64,000 nt of DNA from Micromonospora sp. WMMD980 (GCF_029626035.1 NZ_JARUBE010000003.1:3286001-3350000), one strand, 5' to 3'. Positions 36,036 through 45,146 are shown, numbered from the stretch's first letter. The notes: a model not told the origin generated them from the sequence alone. A program made the numbers and translations.

Positions 36036-37300
36036 CGGGCCGTCCTTTGCCGGGGAGCGAGCAGGAACACGCTGGCCAGCAGCGTGACGGTCACGGCCAC
36101 GGCGGCGGCGACGCTCGCCGGGCGCGGGCCCCACACCTGCCAGGCCAGGCCGAACAGGACCGAGGAGAGCAGGTACGCCAGCGCCTGGCCGGTCTGCACG
36201 AGCGCGATGCCGGTGGTGCGTACCCGCGCCGGCAGCACCGGACCGGCGAGCGCGATCAGCACCCCGTCGGTGGCCGCGTAGAACGCGCCGTACAGCGTCA
36301 ACGTCAGCACGAGCAGCGCCCAACCGTGCACCGGCCCGGCCAGCAGCAGGTAGGTCAGGCCGAGCGCGACGTAGCCGCCGGCCACCACGGGCAGCCGGCC
36401 GACCCGGTCGGCCAGCGCGCCGAGCGGGCCGGCCAGCAGCAGGTACGCCAGGCTGGTGCCGACCGCGAGCAGCGGGAACCAGCGCAGGCCGATGTCCTCG
36501 CGTCGTTGCAGCAGCAGGTAGACGAAGCCGTCGCCGATGGTGGCGAGCCCGAGCAGCGCGGCGGCGACCACCAGGCGGCGCGTCGACGTGTCCCGGAGCA
36601 GGGCGGCGGCCTCCCGGACGGTGACCCGGCGGTCGTCCGCACCGCCGGCCGCAGCGACCGGCGCGGGCCGTTCCCGCACGAAGAGCACCAGCACGACGAC
36701 GGCGAGCGCGGCCACGCAGAAGCTGGTGACGAAGACCGCGTCGTAGTTCGGCCCGACGGCGAGCAGCACCGCGAGCGCGACAAGCGGCCCGAGGAACGCC
36801 CCGACGCTGTCCATGGTCCGGTGCACCCCGAACGCCCGGCCGAGCGCCTCGGGCGGCGTGGCGAGTGTGATCAGCGCGTCGCGAGGCGCGGTGCGCACGC
36901 CCTTGCCGAGCCGGTCCACGGCGATCACCGCGCCGATCGCCGGCACCGACCGGCCGGCGAGCAGCAGCCCGAGCTTGGCCACCGCGGAGAGCGCGTAGCC
37001 GGCGCCGGCGACCAGCTTGCGCCGGCGGAACCGGTCGGCCACGAACCCGCCGACGACCCGCAGCACTGCGGTAGCCCCGGTGTGGACGCCGTCGAGGACG
37101 CCGAACGCGAGCGGGCCGAGGTTCAGCCCGAGCACCAGATAGAGCGGCAGCACCGCGGTGACCATCTCGGCGGACACGTCGGTGATCAGGCTGACCGTGC
37201 CGAGCGCCAGCACGGTGCCGCCGACCCCGGTGAGGCGGCGGCGCGGCCGGGCGGCGGCCGGCGGGTCGGCCGTCGGCCGGGACACGGTCGACAGGTACAC
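36032..37300 (-). CDS. MFS transporter
   Basis: 422 residues, about 12 membrane helices. GTG 37300 is preceded by GAGGGG. The loop DRFRRRKLVAGAG and the signature GKGVRTAPRDALI are typical of the MFS group that includes bacterial multidrug and metabolite exporters with this GxGxRxxPRDAL motif. It is coupled by ATGA overlap to the TolB-like gene. Divergent from the metallophosphoesterase gene. Substrate unknown. Confidence 0.9.
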   Translation of the reverse strand: MYLSTVSRPTADPPAAARPRRRLTGVGGTVLALGTVSLITDVSAEMVTAVLPLYLVLGLNLGPLAFGVLDGVHTGATAVLRVVGGFVADRFRRRKLVAGAGYALSAVAKLGLLLAGRSVPAIGAVIAVDRLGKGVRTAPRDALITLATPPEALGRAFGVHRTMDSVGAFLGPLVALAVLLAVGPNYDAVFVTSFCVAALAVVVLVLFVRERPAPVAAAGGADDRRVTVREAAALLRDTSTRRLVVAAALLGLATIGDGFVYLLLQRREDIGLRWFPLLAVGTSLAYLLLAGPLGALADRVGRLPVVAGGYVALGLTYLLLAGPVHGWALLVLTLTLYGAFYAATDGVLIALAGPVLPARVRTTGIALVQTGQALAYLLSSVLFGLAWQVWGPRPASVAAAVAVTVTLLASVFLLAPRQRTAR

Positions 37301-37527
37301 GGGCGGTCCCCTCGCAGTCGGCGGCCTGACGGACAGCCATCGTCCGGGCGGGCGCCGCTAACCACAACGGACGCTCGGCACCGCTCGGGTGTGCGCTCGG
37401 CGAACAGCGCGCGAACATCGAGAAGTTTGCCTACCCGGACGCGGCGTTCACCTTTCCGCCGCCCGCCGGTCCATCGGCGTCCCTACATTCCGTGGGCTGT
37501 CATCACCCCCACGGAAGGGGCCCTTGG

Positions 37528-38901
37528 ATGGGCATTCGACTCCCCCGGCCGCCGGTCACCCTGAGCGCGGCTGCCGTGCTGGTCGCCGCCAGCGCCGCCG
37601 CCGTCCTCACCGGCTCGGGCGCCGCCTCGGCGGCGAGCGCCACGTTCACCCCGGTCGCCGACACGTACGTGCAGAGCGACACGGCCGGCACCAACTACGG
37701 CACCGCCACGCAGATCGTGGTGGACACCTCCCCCACCCGCCGGATGTTCCTGCGGTTCACGGTCAGCGGCGTCAGCGGCACGGTCACCAGCGCCAAGCTG
37801 CGGCTGCGCACGATCAGCGGCAACAACGGCAGCGACGTCGGCGGCACCGTGCGGGCGATGTCCAGCACGAGCTGGTCGGAGACCGGCACCACCTGGAACA
37901 ACCAGCCGGCCGTCGACGGCGCCACCCTCGGCTCGATCGGGTCGGTCGGAGCGAGCACCTGGTACGAGGTGGACGTCACCGCGGCGGTCACCGGCAACGG
38001 CACGGTCAGCTTCGGCGCGACGTCCACCAGCAGCGACGGCGCCTACTACTCCGCCCGGGAGAGCGGCGGCAACGCCCCGCAACTGGTGGTCACCACCGGC
38101 AGCACCGCGCCGTCCGGCGACCCGGTGCTGGTGGGCGCCGGTGACATCAGCGACTCCGGCTCCGGCGACAGCGCCACCGCCGCGCTGCTCGACGGCATCT
38201 CCGGCACGGTGTTCACCATCGGCGACAACGTCTACGACAGCGGCACCGCGTCGCAGTTCAGCAGCTACTACGCGCCCACCTGGGGTCGGCACAAGGCCCG
38301 CACCCGCCCGTCGCCGGGCAACCACGACTACAACACCTCCGGCGCGAGCGGCTACTACAACTACTTCGGCAGCCAGGCCGGGCCGAGCGGGCGCGGCTAC
38401 TACTCCTACGACCTGGGCAACTGGCACATCGTGTCGTTGAACTCCAACGTCAGCATGTCCGCCGGGTCGACGCAGGAGCAGTGGCTGCGCTCGGACCTGG
38501 CGGCCAGCACCAAGCCGTGCACGCTTGCCTACTGGCACCACCCGCTCTACACGTCCAGCTCCAACCACGCGCCGTCGACCGGCACCCGACCGCTCTACCA
38601 GGCGCTCTACGACCACAACGCGGACGTCGTGGTCTGGGGGCACAACCACGTGTACGAGCGGTTCGCGCCGATGAACGCCAACGGCAGCCTGGACACCAGT
38701 CGGGGGCTGCGCAGCTTCGTCGCCGGGATGGGCGGGGCCGGCCACTACAGCTTCGGCACCATCCAGCCCCACAGCGAGGCGCGCAACAGCAGCGCGTACG
38801 GGGTCTTGAAGTTCACCCTGCACGCCAACACCTACGACTGGCAGTTCGTGCCGGTGGCGGGGCAGACCTACGGCGACACCGGCACCGGCACCTGCCACTG
38901 A
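37528..38901 (+). CDS. Secreted metallophosphoesterase with N-terminal DNRLRE/CBM-like domain
   Basis: 457 residues from ATG 37528 (GGAAGGGG upstream). A Sec signal ends near SGAASAAS. Residues about 40-200 form a DNRLRE/CBM96-like beta domain (ADTYVQSDTAGTNYGTATQI, MFLRFTVSGV, TWNNQPAVDG, WYEVDVTAAV). Residues about 210-455 are a calcineurin-like phosphoesterase with GAGDISD, GDNVYD, GNHDY, YWHHPLY and GHNHVYER. Expected to be an exported phosphatase with two metal ions. Divergent from the MFS gene and followed by a strong terminator. Confidence 0.92.
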   Translation: MGIRLPRPPVTLSAAAVLVAASAAAVLTGSGAASAASATFTPVADTYVQSDTAGTNYGTATQIVVDTSPTRRMFLRFTVSGVSGTVTSAKLRLRTISGNNGSDVGGTVRAMSSTSWSETGTTWNNQPAVDGATLGSIGSVGASTWYEVDVTAAVTGNGTVSFGATSTSSDGAYYSARESGGNAPQLVVTTGSTAPSGDPVLVGAGDISDSGSGDSATAALLDGISGTVFTIGDNVYDSGTASQFSSYYAPTWGRHKARTRPSPGNHDYNTSGASGYYNYFGSQAGPSGRGYYSYDLGNWHIVSLNSNVSMSAGSTQEQWLRSDLAASTKPCTLAYWHHPLYTSSSNHAPSTGTRPLYQALYDHNADVVVWGHNHVYERFAPMNANGSLDTSRGLRSFVAGMGGAGHYSFGTIQPHSEARNSSAYGVLKFTLHANTYDWQFVPVAGQTYGDTGTGTCH

Positions 38902-38907
38902 CCGCGG

Positions 38908-38941
38908 CACCGCCCGGCCGGGAAACCCCGGCCGGGCGGTG
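38908..38941 (+). terminator. Strong GC hairpin after the phosphoesterase gene
   Basis: CACCGCCCGGCCGGG and CCCGGCCGGGCGGTG pair as a 15-bp stem with a 4-nt AAAC-type loop, 6 nt after the stop codon. Confidence 0.8.
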
Positions 38942-38996
38942 TGCACCGGTCCGCGGACGGGTACCGGTGGGGGCAGGAACCGGTGAGGAGGACGAG

Positions 38997-39221
38997 ATGA
39001 CCGACCCCAGGTACGCACCGATCGGGCTGGCCGCCGGGCAGTTGGTGGACAACGACAGCGAGACCGACGGTGGCGAGGTGGTCGGCGCGGACGACGCGGC
39101 GGCCGACGCCGCCCGGGCCGGCGCCGACGTGGACCTGTCCGCGGCCACCCGGGACAGCGACGGCACCCCGGTCGGCGCCGCCGACGCCGAGGCCGACCGC
39201 GAGCGCGCCGCCGACGGGTGA
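38997..39221 (+). CDS. Small acidic protein
   Basis: 74 residues, ATG 38997 with GAGGAGG 6 nt upstream. Very acidic and Ala-rich (DNDSETDGGEVVGADDAAADAA), with no hydrophobic core, so probably disordered. I do not recognise a family. It is free-standing between a terminator and a 490-bp gene-poor stretch. Confidence 0.6.
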   Translation: MTDPRYAPIGLAAGQLVDNDSETDGGEVVGADDAAADAARAGADVDLSAATRDSDGTPVGAADAEADRERAADG

Positions 39222-39347
39222 CGTGACCAGCCGCCCCGCCGCCGGAGCACCCGGTGGCGGGGCGGTGTCACACGTCGACCGGCACCGTCACCGCACCGGC
39301 CGGCAGGTCGGGCACGTTGCGGTTCGGGGGCGGGAAACAGCCACCGG

Positions 39348-39456
39348 GTTCCACTCAGCGGCTGCCATGCCGACGGGTGGAACACGGTGGAGGTCTGCGA
39401 GGGGCTGAGAGGCGCGTGGTGTTCCACTCGCCGGCGTACTCGCCGGTGGGTGGAAC
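39348..39456. repeat. Two tandem GTTCCAC...GTGGAAC hairpins
   Basis: Two related inverted repeats, 39348-39383 and 39421-39456, each with GTTCCAC/GTGGAAC ends. In the second the stem extends through CGCCGGCG/CGCCGG. They lie in the gene-poor stretch 39222-39580, where I see no convincing gene. They could be a REP-like pair or RNA structures. Confidence 0.6.
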
Positions 39457-39568
39457 GTGGTGGTTGTCCGGCCGGGGCAGGCAGCCCCCGAGGGGGGTAC
39501 GCGAATACGAGCTGGTCGCGCACGCCGACGCCGAGCGGCTGGCGGCCCCCGCGACGTCGCCTGACCGC

Positions 39569-39574
39569 TATCCT
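39569..39574 (+). promoter_or_regulatory. -10 box TATCCT for a leaderless transcript
   Basis: TATCCT lies 6 nt upstream of GTG 39581 with no Shine-Dalgarno between them; the spacing fits a leaderless start for the short ORF leading into the HAD gene. Confidence 0.45.
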
Positions 39575-39580
39575 CCTGCC

Positions 39581-39715
39581 GTGATCCGCACTCGCACCGC
39601 CGTCTCCCTGGCTCCCTACCACTCGTCTCGGTTGCTCACCCGACGATGCCCCCGCCTCCGCCCCGATGAGCACGCGGCCCGCTCCCATCGGTCCTACCTG
39701 GAGGCGTCCACGTGA
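39581..39715 (+). CDS. Candidate short leader ORF upstream of the HAD gene
   Basis: 44 codons from a leaderless-type GTG. The stop TGA overlaps the GTG of the HAD gene by 4 nt (GTGA). The peptide is basic (SSRLLTRRCPRLRPDEHAA) and matches no family I know. Either a coupled leader or an upstream N-terminal relic. Weak, based only on promoter spacing and overlap. Confidence 0.35.
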   Translation: MIRTRTAVSLAPYHSSRLLTRRCPRLRPDEHAARSHRSYLEAST

Positions 39716-40368
39716 TCGGGGCGGTCTTCTTCGACATCGGCGGGACGATCCTCGACGAGACCCGCGAGTTCGCCGACTGGGCGGACTGGTTGGGCGTGCC
39801 CCGGCACACCTTCTCGGCGGTCTTCGGCGCGGTCATCGCCCGAGGGCAGGACTGGCAGGAGTCGTTCCGCACGTTCCGGCCCGACTTCGACCTCGCGACC
39901 GAACTGGAGCGCCGGGCCGCCGCCGGCCGGCCGGAGGCGTTCGGCGAGGAGGACCTCCATCCCGACGCCCGGGCGTGCCTGGCCGCCCTGAAGGCACAGG
40001 GCCTGCGCGTCGGCCTGGCCGGGAACCAACCGGCGCACGCCGAGGCGAGCCTGCGCGCGCTCGACCTGCCGGTCGACGTGATCGGCACCTCGCACGGGTG
40101 GGGGGTGGCGAAGCCGGCGCCGGAGTTCTTCGACCGGGTCGTCCGGCAAGGCGGCGGCGACCCGTCCACGATCCTGTACGTGGGCGACCGGCCCGACAAC
40201 GACGCCCGCCCGGCCATGGCGGCGGGGATGCCGGCGTGCCTGATCCGCCGCGGCCCGTGGGGCCACATCCTCGACCTGCCCGAGGTGGCCGCGCGTTGCC
40301 TGTTCCGGATCGGGTCGCTGGACGAACTTCCGACCCTGGTCGCCGCGCACAACGCGGCCGAACGCTAG
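39712..40368 (+). CDS. HAD-superfamily phosphatase
   Basis: 218 residues. Motif I is FFDIGGTILDE (Asp nucleophile; the second Asp of DxDxT is Gly), motif II GLAGNQ (Asn in place of Ser/Thr), motif III lysine in GVAKPAPEFF, motif IV GDRPDNDA. The loss of the second Asp may weaken phosphatase activity. A 5' fragment of an approximately 95% identical copy lies at 44981. Convergent with coaD-like gene 40439-40861. Confidence 0.88.
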   Translation: MIGAVFFDIGGTILDETREFADWADWLGVPRHTFSAVFGAVIARGQDWQESFRTFRPDFDLATELERRAAAGRPEAFGEEDLHPDARACLAALKAQGLRVGLAGNQPAHAEASLRALDLPVDVIGTSHGWGVAKPAPEFFDRVVRQGGGDPSTILYVGDRPDNDARPAMAAGMPACLIRRGPWGHILDLPEVAARCLFRIGSLDELPTLVAAHNAAER

Positions 40369-40438
40369 GCCGGCGGTCGCCGCCCACCCGCGCGCCCGCA
40401 CCACCGGCGACGAACGCGGCCGGACGCCGACGCGGCCG

Positions 40439-40861
40439 TCATCCACCGGCCGCCCGCGCCACCGTCGACGACACGCCGGCCAGTTCGGACCGGGCAGGCA
40501 GGAAGACCGTGGCGACACCCAGCGACTGGTTCATCGCGGCGAGCCGGTGCTCGGCCTGGAGATCCGTGGTGTTCCGCACGCCCCGGACGATCACCGCGAC
40601 GTCGTGGCGACGGCAGTAGTCGGCGGTGAGCCCCCGCCAGGCCGCGACCGTGACGGTGGTCCAGTCGGCCGGCACGACGGCGCGGACGGCGGTCGCCCGC
40701 TCCTCCTCGTCGGCAACCGGCTGCTTGTCGCCGTTCACCGCGACGAGCACGACCACCTCGTCGAACAGGCCGCGGGCCCGGTCCACCACGTCCAGGTGCC
40801 CGGGCGTGAACGGGTCGAAGCTGCCGGGATAGACCGCGCGCACCCGATCGTCGCTGCCCAT
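40439..40861 (-). CDS. coaD: CoaD-like phosphopantetheine adenylyltransferase
   Basis: 140 residues, somewhat shorter than the usual ~160. The nucleotidyltransferase motif YPGSFDPFTPGHLDVVDRA (TxGH), RGVRNTTDLQAEHRLAAMNQ and a shortened C-terminal VSSTVARAAG are present. Would transfer AMP to 4'-phosphopantetheine in CoA synthesis. The truncated tail and the HAD neighbour, instead of the usual rsmD or rpmF context, suggest a second, accessory copy. A 5' fragment of a related copy is at 45108-45146. Confidence 0.82.
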   Translation of the reverse strand: MGSDDRVRAVYPGSFDPFTPGHLDVVDRARGLFDEVVVLVAVNGDKQPVADEEERATAVRAVVPADWTTVTVAAWRGLTADYCRRHDVAVIVRGVRNTTDLQAEHRLAAMNQSLGVATVFLPARSELAGVSSTVARAAGG

Positions 40862-40883
40862 GACCCGATCCTAGTGTCCTGAG

Positions 40884-41211
40884 TTGTCACTCAGCCGGCA
40901 GATATTGGGCTGTCGGGGTAGCTGGTCGTCCGCGTGGTGGGTGGAACTGACTGACGATGAGCGTGCGTGTCTGACCCGGTGGGCGCACCTCGTTGACGAG
41001 CTGCGGCCCGGGGCACCCCGTCGGATCACCGACGACCGGGTCGAGGAGCTGATCGTCAAGACCCTCGAACGGCAGCCGGCCAATCACGACAGTCACTGCT
41101 CGACTCGGTCGATGGCCAAAGCGATTGGACTGTCGCAGACCGCGGTGTCGCGGATCTGGCGGGCGTTCGGTCTCAAGCCCCATCTGGTGGACACCTGGAA
41201 GCTGTCGCGGC
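40884..41211 (+). pseudogene. IS630-type transposase remnant (N-terminal part)
   Basis: Encodes the DNA-binding half of an IS630-type transposase: VELTDDERACLTRW, then RRITDDRVEELIVKTLERQP, STRSMAKAIGLSQTAVSRIWRAFGLKPHLVDTWKLS. The sequence stops being transposase-like at 41211, where the tail of the convergent lipoprotein gene begins. The first part looks internally deleted. It is unrelated in sequence to the intact IS630-type element at 43340. Confidence 0.75.
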
Positions 41212-41216
41212 TGCCA

Positions 41217-41870
41217 TCATCCCTCCTGGGGACGGGCCGTGTCCTCCTTGAGAGTTGGCTGGTCGATCACGGTCCCGTCCTGCCGGTACAGCGTGCAGAC
41301 GGCGCGCTTGCCGTCGGGGACGTCCTTGCTCATCGGCACGCCGCGGCGCGACACCCAGAACAGGGTCACCTCCTGATCGCCGGGGTATGGCCGCAGCGCC
41401 GTACTGACCCGGGGCGCGCCGTCCTGAACGATCGTGGCGACGCCGACGCGGGTGAGAGCGTAGCCGTAGGTGAGTAGCCGACCGTCCGGAGTGACGACCT
41501 CTCTGACCTGGAAGCGCCCGGCGGTGCCGCCACCCTTCTCCGCCCGCCGGGTCTGCTCGTCCAACTCGAGCCGGCGGTCGTAGTCCTGGGTCCGGGTGTT
41601 CCACCAGCTCGTCCAGAGGTTCCGGTCCCGGTCGAGCGCCAACACGAGTTCATCCGCATCGACCCGCAGGCCGGTCCGCACCGGCTCCCCTACCACCGCG
41701 ATGCTGGGGTTCGGCCATGGAGCGGGCGCACCGGTGGCGCTGGCCCCGCTCTCCCGCCCAGCGCCGCTACCAGGGCCGCCAGGCTGACCGGAGGAGCCGC
41801 TGTCACATCCCGACGCCGCCAACATCAACACGCTAACCACCAGGGCAGCCCTCCGGCCAAACACACTCAC
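41217..41870 (-). CDS. Lipoprotein of unknown function
   Basis: 217 residues. GTG 41870 is preceded by TTGGAG. A lipobox LAASGC (Cys near 22) is followed by a Gly/Ser-rich linker and a globular domain (VRTGLRVDADELVLALDRDRN, RFQVREVVTPDGRLLTYGYAL, VTLFWVSRRGVPMSKDV). I do not recognise a family. It lies 68 nt downstream of the interrupted trypsin-like gene and was probably its operon partner. Confidence 0.75.
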   Translation of the reverse strand: MSVFGRRAALVVSVLMLAASGCDSGSSGQPGGPGSGAGRESGASATGAPAPWPNPSIAVVGEPVRTGLRVDADELVLALDRDRNLWTSWWNTRTQDYDRRLELDEQTRRAEKGGGTAGRFQVREVVTPDGRLLTYGYALTRVGVATIVQDGAPRVSTALRPYPGDQEVTLFWVSRRGVPMSKDVPDGKRAVCTLYRQDGTVIDQPTLKEDTARPQEG

Positions 41871-43353
41871 GCCATGCTCCAAATGCCCGGTGTGGCCGGC
41901 TCCGGTTGCGGAGCCGGCCACGATCCCGAATTGGTTGATCAGGAAACAGTCTTCAGCTTGAAACCGTAGTCGATACCTTCGAGGCTGATGGTCTGGTTGC
42001 GGACGTGGGACAGGATCTTGTCGATCGGCGTGTAGCGGTTCCATTCAGAGCCGGGACTGCCACAGGCGCCGCTCGCGTCCTTGCCGTACGACAGGATGCC
42101 GTACGGCTTGTTGTCGACCTCGCTGAACAGCGGACCGCCGCTGTCACCGGAGCGGGCGCAGATGTTCGCCTCGAGGCCGCCGCCGTAGTGCTGTGTGATG
42201 CTCCCGCATCGGGTGCCAGGAACGTAGCCGAGATTGGTGTGGTAACCGGAGTCCGAGCCGGCATCTCCGCTGCCTGTCTCGCATACCACCCAACCGTCGA
42301 CAACCTGTGGATAGGAATAGTAGCCGGTGATCGAGTAGCTGCCGTCCTGGCAGCCCTGCCAGGTCGACTCAGTCCAGTAGCACCAGGACACTACCCGATT
42401 CTTTGGCACGCCACCCGGCCAGTAGTCGTACCAGTTGGTCCCGCCTTCGGAACGGTATGGCATGAGCGCGTAATCGTACGGATAGACCCGCGAGCCGTTG
42501 ACGTTGGCGTTCTCGAAGTTGTAGACCTCGTAGCTGATGGGCGTGCCGGACTTGGACTTGGTGAAGCCGATCCCGCTCTTGTACGGGCCGACCGTGCAGT
42601 GCCCCGCCGTCATGACGTAGTGCCAGTTGCGCGAGTCGGTGACGTTGAAGCCGTTGCTGCACTGGCCCCACCAGGCGTTCATGTTCTCGCCGTTGGGGTA
42701 GACCGGGGCGGCCTGGTTCCGGCTGGTGTTAAGCCGCATGCCCCCGCGCATCGGCCAGGCACAGTCGCGCGGGTCACACCCGTCGTTCGCGGCGGGCCCG
42801 CCCTTCTCGACGCCCGGCTCCAGGAGCTGCTTGACCACGGCACGGCCCTGCTGGGCGGCGGCTGCTGCACTCACCGCCGCGTTCGGCCTAAGCACGGTCT
42901 CGCGCTGCGCGACACCCTGCGTCCGGGCGACGTTCTGCCCGCCCGAGCGCCGGGTGGTTTCTGCGGCGCCGTCTCGCTGGTAGACCATGACGGCGTTCGA
43001 TCGGACATCGACGTTAATCTCCGCCGTGTGCCGGTCGAAGCTCGGGTTGAGCTTCTTGTCGATTCGCTCCTCGGTGGCACGCAGGTCCTTCATCGACCAC
43101 CGGACCTTGTCGGTGCGCACGTTGGTCTTGTCACGAAGCGAGGCGATCACGGCGTTGGCGGATTCCGGCCGGGTGGTCGCGATGTGCAGCACACCCCCAT
43201 TGTCCTGATCGAGCCACATGCCGGCGTACTCGTTCGGCTGATTCCTGCCCATCCATTCACCGAGCACCGCCGACGTCCGCTGCAGTTCGAGCCGGCGTAG
43301 CGCTTCCTCTTGACTGATGCCGTAGGCGCTAGTGAGATACAGATCTTGAATGG

Positions 43354-43950
43354 TCAGGTTGTGTCGGGTTCGAGGGTCAGGCCGGTGTGAGCGAGGAACC
43401 CGTCGAGTAGGTCGGGTCGGTACTGGATGCTCTTGAGCCGATTCTTGATGATCGCAAGGAGGTGGTCGACGCCGGTGACGGCGAGGTTGCCGATGCTGCG
43501 TTTCAGGTGAGACCAGACGCCCTCGGTCGGGTTCAGGTCGGGGGCGTAGGCGGAGAGCCGAATGACGTGGAGCCAGTCCCGGGCGTTGATCATCTGCCGC
43601 ATGGCGGCGGAGACGTGGGTGTTCAGGTTGTCCCAGACGCACACGATCGGGCCGCCGAGCTGCTGGTGGGCGGCGTCGAGCAGGGCGATGTAGTCGCGTT
43701 CGCTGAAGCTGCGTCGTTCGTTCTTGCGGCCGCGGTGCACGATCGTGCGGTAGATCAACCGGGACCGTTCGCCGGGCCGGTAACAGGTCAACCCGGCGAT
43801 CGACACGCGACCGGACCCCTTGCCGGACACCGGGACGACCGGGGTGCGGCCGCGTCGGCCCCAGGTGCGGGCCTTCGGGGGGCGCAGCGTCTGACCGGCC
43901 TCGTCCTCGAAGACCAGCCACGCCTGTCGCTGCGCCGCTACCGTTTTCCC
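43354..43950 (-). CDS. IS630-type transposase OrfB (DDE domain, transframe)
   Basis: Continues from the slippery site: WLVFEDEAGQTLRPP (first Asp), VCVWDNLNTHVS (second Asp) and LNPTEGVWSHLKR (Glu), the DDE triad of the IS630/Tc1 family. The fused OrfAB would be about 360 residues. Looks intact. Confidence 0.85.
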   Translation of the reverse strand, partial: GKTVAAQRQAWLVFEDEAGQTLRPPKARTWGRRGRTPVVPVSGKGSGRVSIAGLTCYRPGERSRLIYRTIVHRGRKNERRSFSERDYIALLDAAHQQLGGPIVCVWDNLNTHVSAAMRQMINARDWLHVIRLSAYAPDLNPTEGVWSHLKRSIGNLAVTGVDHLLAIIKNRLKSIQYRPDLLDGFLAHTGLTLEPDTT

Positions 43951-44432
43951 GCCGGCCACGTCTCCCGCCGCCAGGTGGTAATCGCGGCCTCGTCGCGCTC
44001 GACCGCGCGGTGCTTGGGCACCTGCACCGACCAGCCCAGCCGGTACATCACATTCGCGGTGCCACGCAGCGTGTACCGGACGCGGAACATCCGGGCGATC
44101 AGGTCCGACACCCGCGCCAGGGTCCACCGCTGATCGACACCGAACCCGTGCGCCGCCGGACCCTCGTCCAGGGCGTCGGCCAGGCGCCGCAGCCGGGCCT
44201 CATCCAGGCGGCACCGAGACCCGCCAGGTCCCTTCGAGGCAAGGGCATCCTCGCCGCCGGCCTTCCACCGCTTGCGCCATCCGTACACCGCGGTCTGCGA
44301 CACCCGCAGCCGGCGCGCGATTTCCGGCACCGACACGTCCTGGGCGAACCACCCGGCCGCCTGCCGCCGCACCGCCTCACGCTTTGCCCGCCCCCGCGCG
44401 GACAATCCACCTCCATCGGGATACCTCATCAT
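43938..44432 (-). CDS. IS630-type transposase OrfA
   Basis: 164 residues with helix-turn-helix (VPEIARRLRVSQTAVYGWRKRW) and winged-helix parts (WTLARVSDLIARMFRVRYTL, MYRLGWSVQVPKHRAVERD). The stop follows a GGGAAAA slippery heptamer (43950-43944), where -1 shifting joins OrfB. Confidence 0.82.
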   Translation of the reverse strand: MMRYPDGGGLSARGRAKREAVRRQAAGWFAQDVSVPEIARRLRVSQTAVYGWRKRWKAGGEDALASKGPGGSRCRLDEARLRRLADALDEGPAAHGFGVDQRWTLARVSDLIARMFRVRYTLRGTANVMYRLGWSVQVPKHRAVERDEAAITTWRRETWPAGKR

Positions 44433-44980
44433 CCCGGCCTACGCCTCCGCGCCACGAAGATCACGCCGACACGCCGAACCACAGTGGACAAACCTGGCCG
44501 TTCAAGATCTGTAGCTGATGGAGCCGGCCACATCAGCGGGCTCCAGCGCCGGAAGATTCGGCACCGGTACGTCGGCCGAGCCCGACGGCGCCGGATTCGG
44601 GGCCGTCGTCTCGGCCGATGGCGAGGGTGCCGGAAGGCTCGGACCCGAGGCGCCAGCCGAGGCTGTCGACATGGAGGCTGTACCCAGCCCCAGAACAGCG
44701 GCCGCCACAGCGGCGACGCGGACACTGGCCCGCGATTTGGACATAGACAATTGCCCTCCCCCGTGCACGTTCATCGATGCGATATCGACGACTGTATGAG
44801 TCTTGGCATCGGGCCCCGCGCCGAGGCAAGACACCACGGACAAGTAGAAGGGAGCGGGTTCAGGACGCGCCTCAACCTCACCCAAGTGGGCGTGCGCGAC
44901 TTCGCCTGACCCGCGCTGCGCCGCGTCGCAGGTCCGCGGCCGGCTCGATCGCCGCTACGTCCCGACGGAGGAATGCCGTG

Positions 44981-45146
44981 ATCGGGGCGGTCTTCTTCGA
45001 CGTCGGCGGGACGATCCTCGACGAGACCCGCGAGTTCGCCGACTGGGCGGACTGGCTCGGCGTGCCCCGACACACCTTCTCGGCGGTCTTCGGCGCGGTG
45101 ATCGCGCGCCGGGGTAGACGGCCCGTACGCGATGGTCGCTGCCCAC
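44981..45146 (+). pseudogene. Fused remnants of HAD gene and CoaD-like gene 5' ends
   Basis: 44981-45110 is about 95% identical to the first 130 nt of the HAD gene at 39712. It joins directly to 45108-45146, which matches the coaD-like start in reverse (a minus-strand frame begins GSDHRVRAVYPG). This is a copy of the HAD-coaD locus with about 1 kb deleted internally. It ends just before the D-amino-acid oxidase gene. Confidence 0.8.

Larger units (their letters stand above)
43340..44511. mobile_element. IS630-type insertion sequence (1172 bp)
   Basis: Terminal inverted repeats of about 24 bp (CAGATCTTGAATGGTCAGG at one end; CAGATCTTGAACGGCCAGG at the other), flanked by duplicated TA (43338-43339 and 44512-44513), the IS630/mariner target signature. 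Two overlapping transposase frames lie on the minus strand. Confidence 0.9.
41939..44744 (-). pseudogene. Secreted trypsin-like (S1) protease split by an IS630-type element
   Basis: Start ATG 44744 (GGAGGG upstream) gives a signal peptide (VRVAAVAAAVLGLGTAS) and a Pro/Ser-rich stretch. The frame is cut at 44512 and resumes at 43337 with LTSAYGISQEEALRRLELQ, a long prodomain, then a chymotrypsin-fold domain: His in VMTAGHCTVG, Asp in YPYDYALM, Ser in ARSGDSGGPLF. Excising 43340-44511 and one TA restores ISYLTSAYGIS and a 543-residue frame. Streptogrisin/alpha-lytic-type proteases have this layout. The 3' part lacks a signal peptide and is likely silent. Confidence 0.88.

Noticed and set aside
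36055-37380. 542-residue plus-strand open frame
   Set aside because: Antisense of the MFS transporter gene, with arginine/proline-rich shadow composition.
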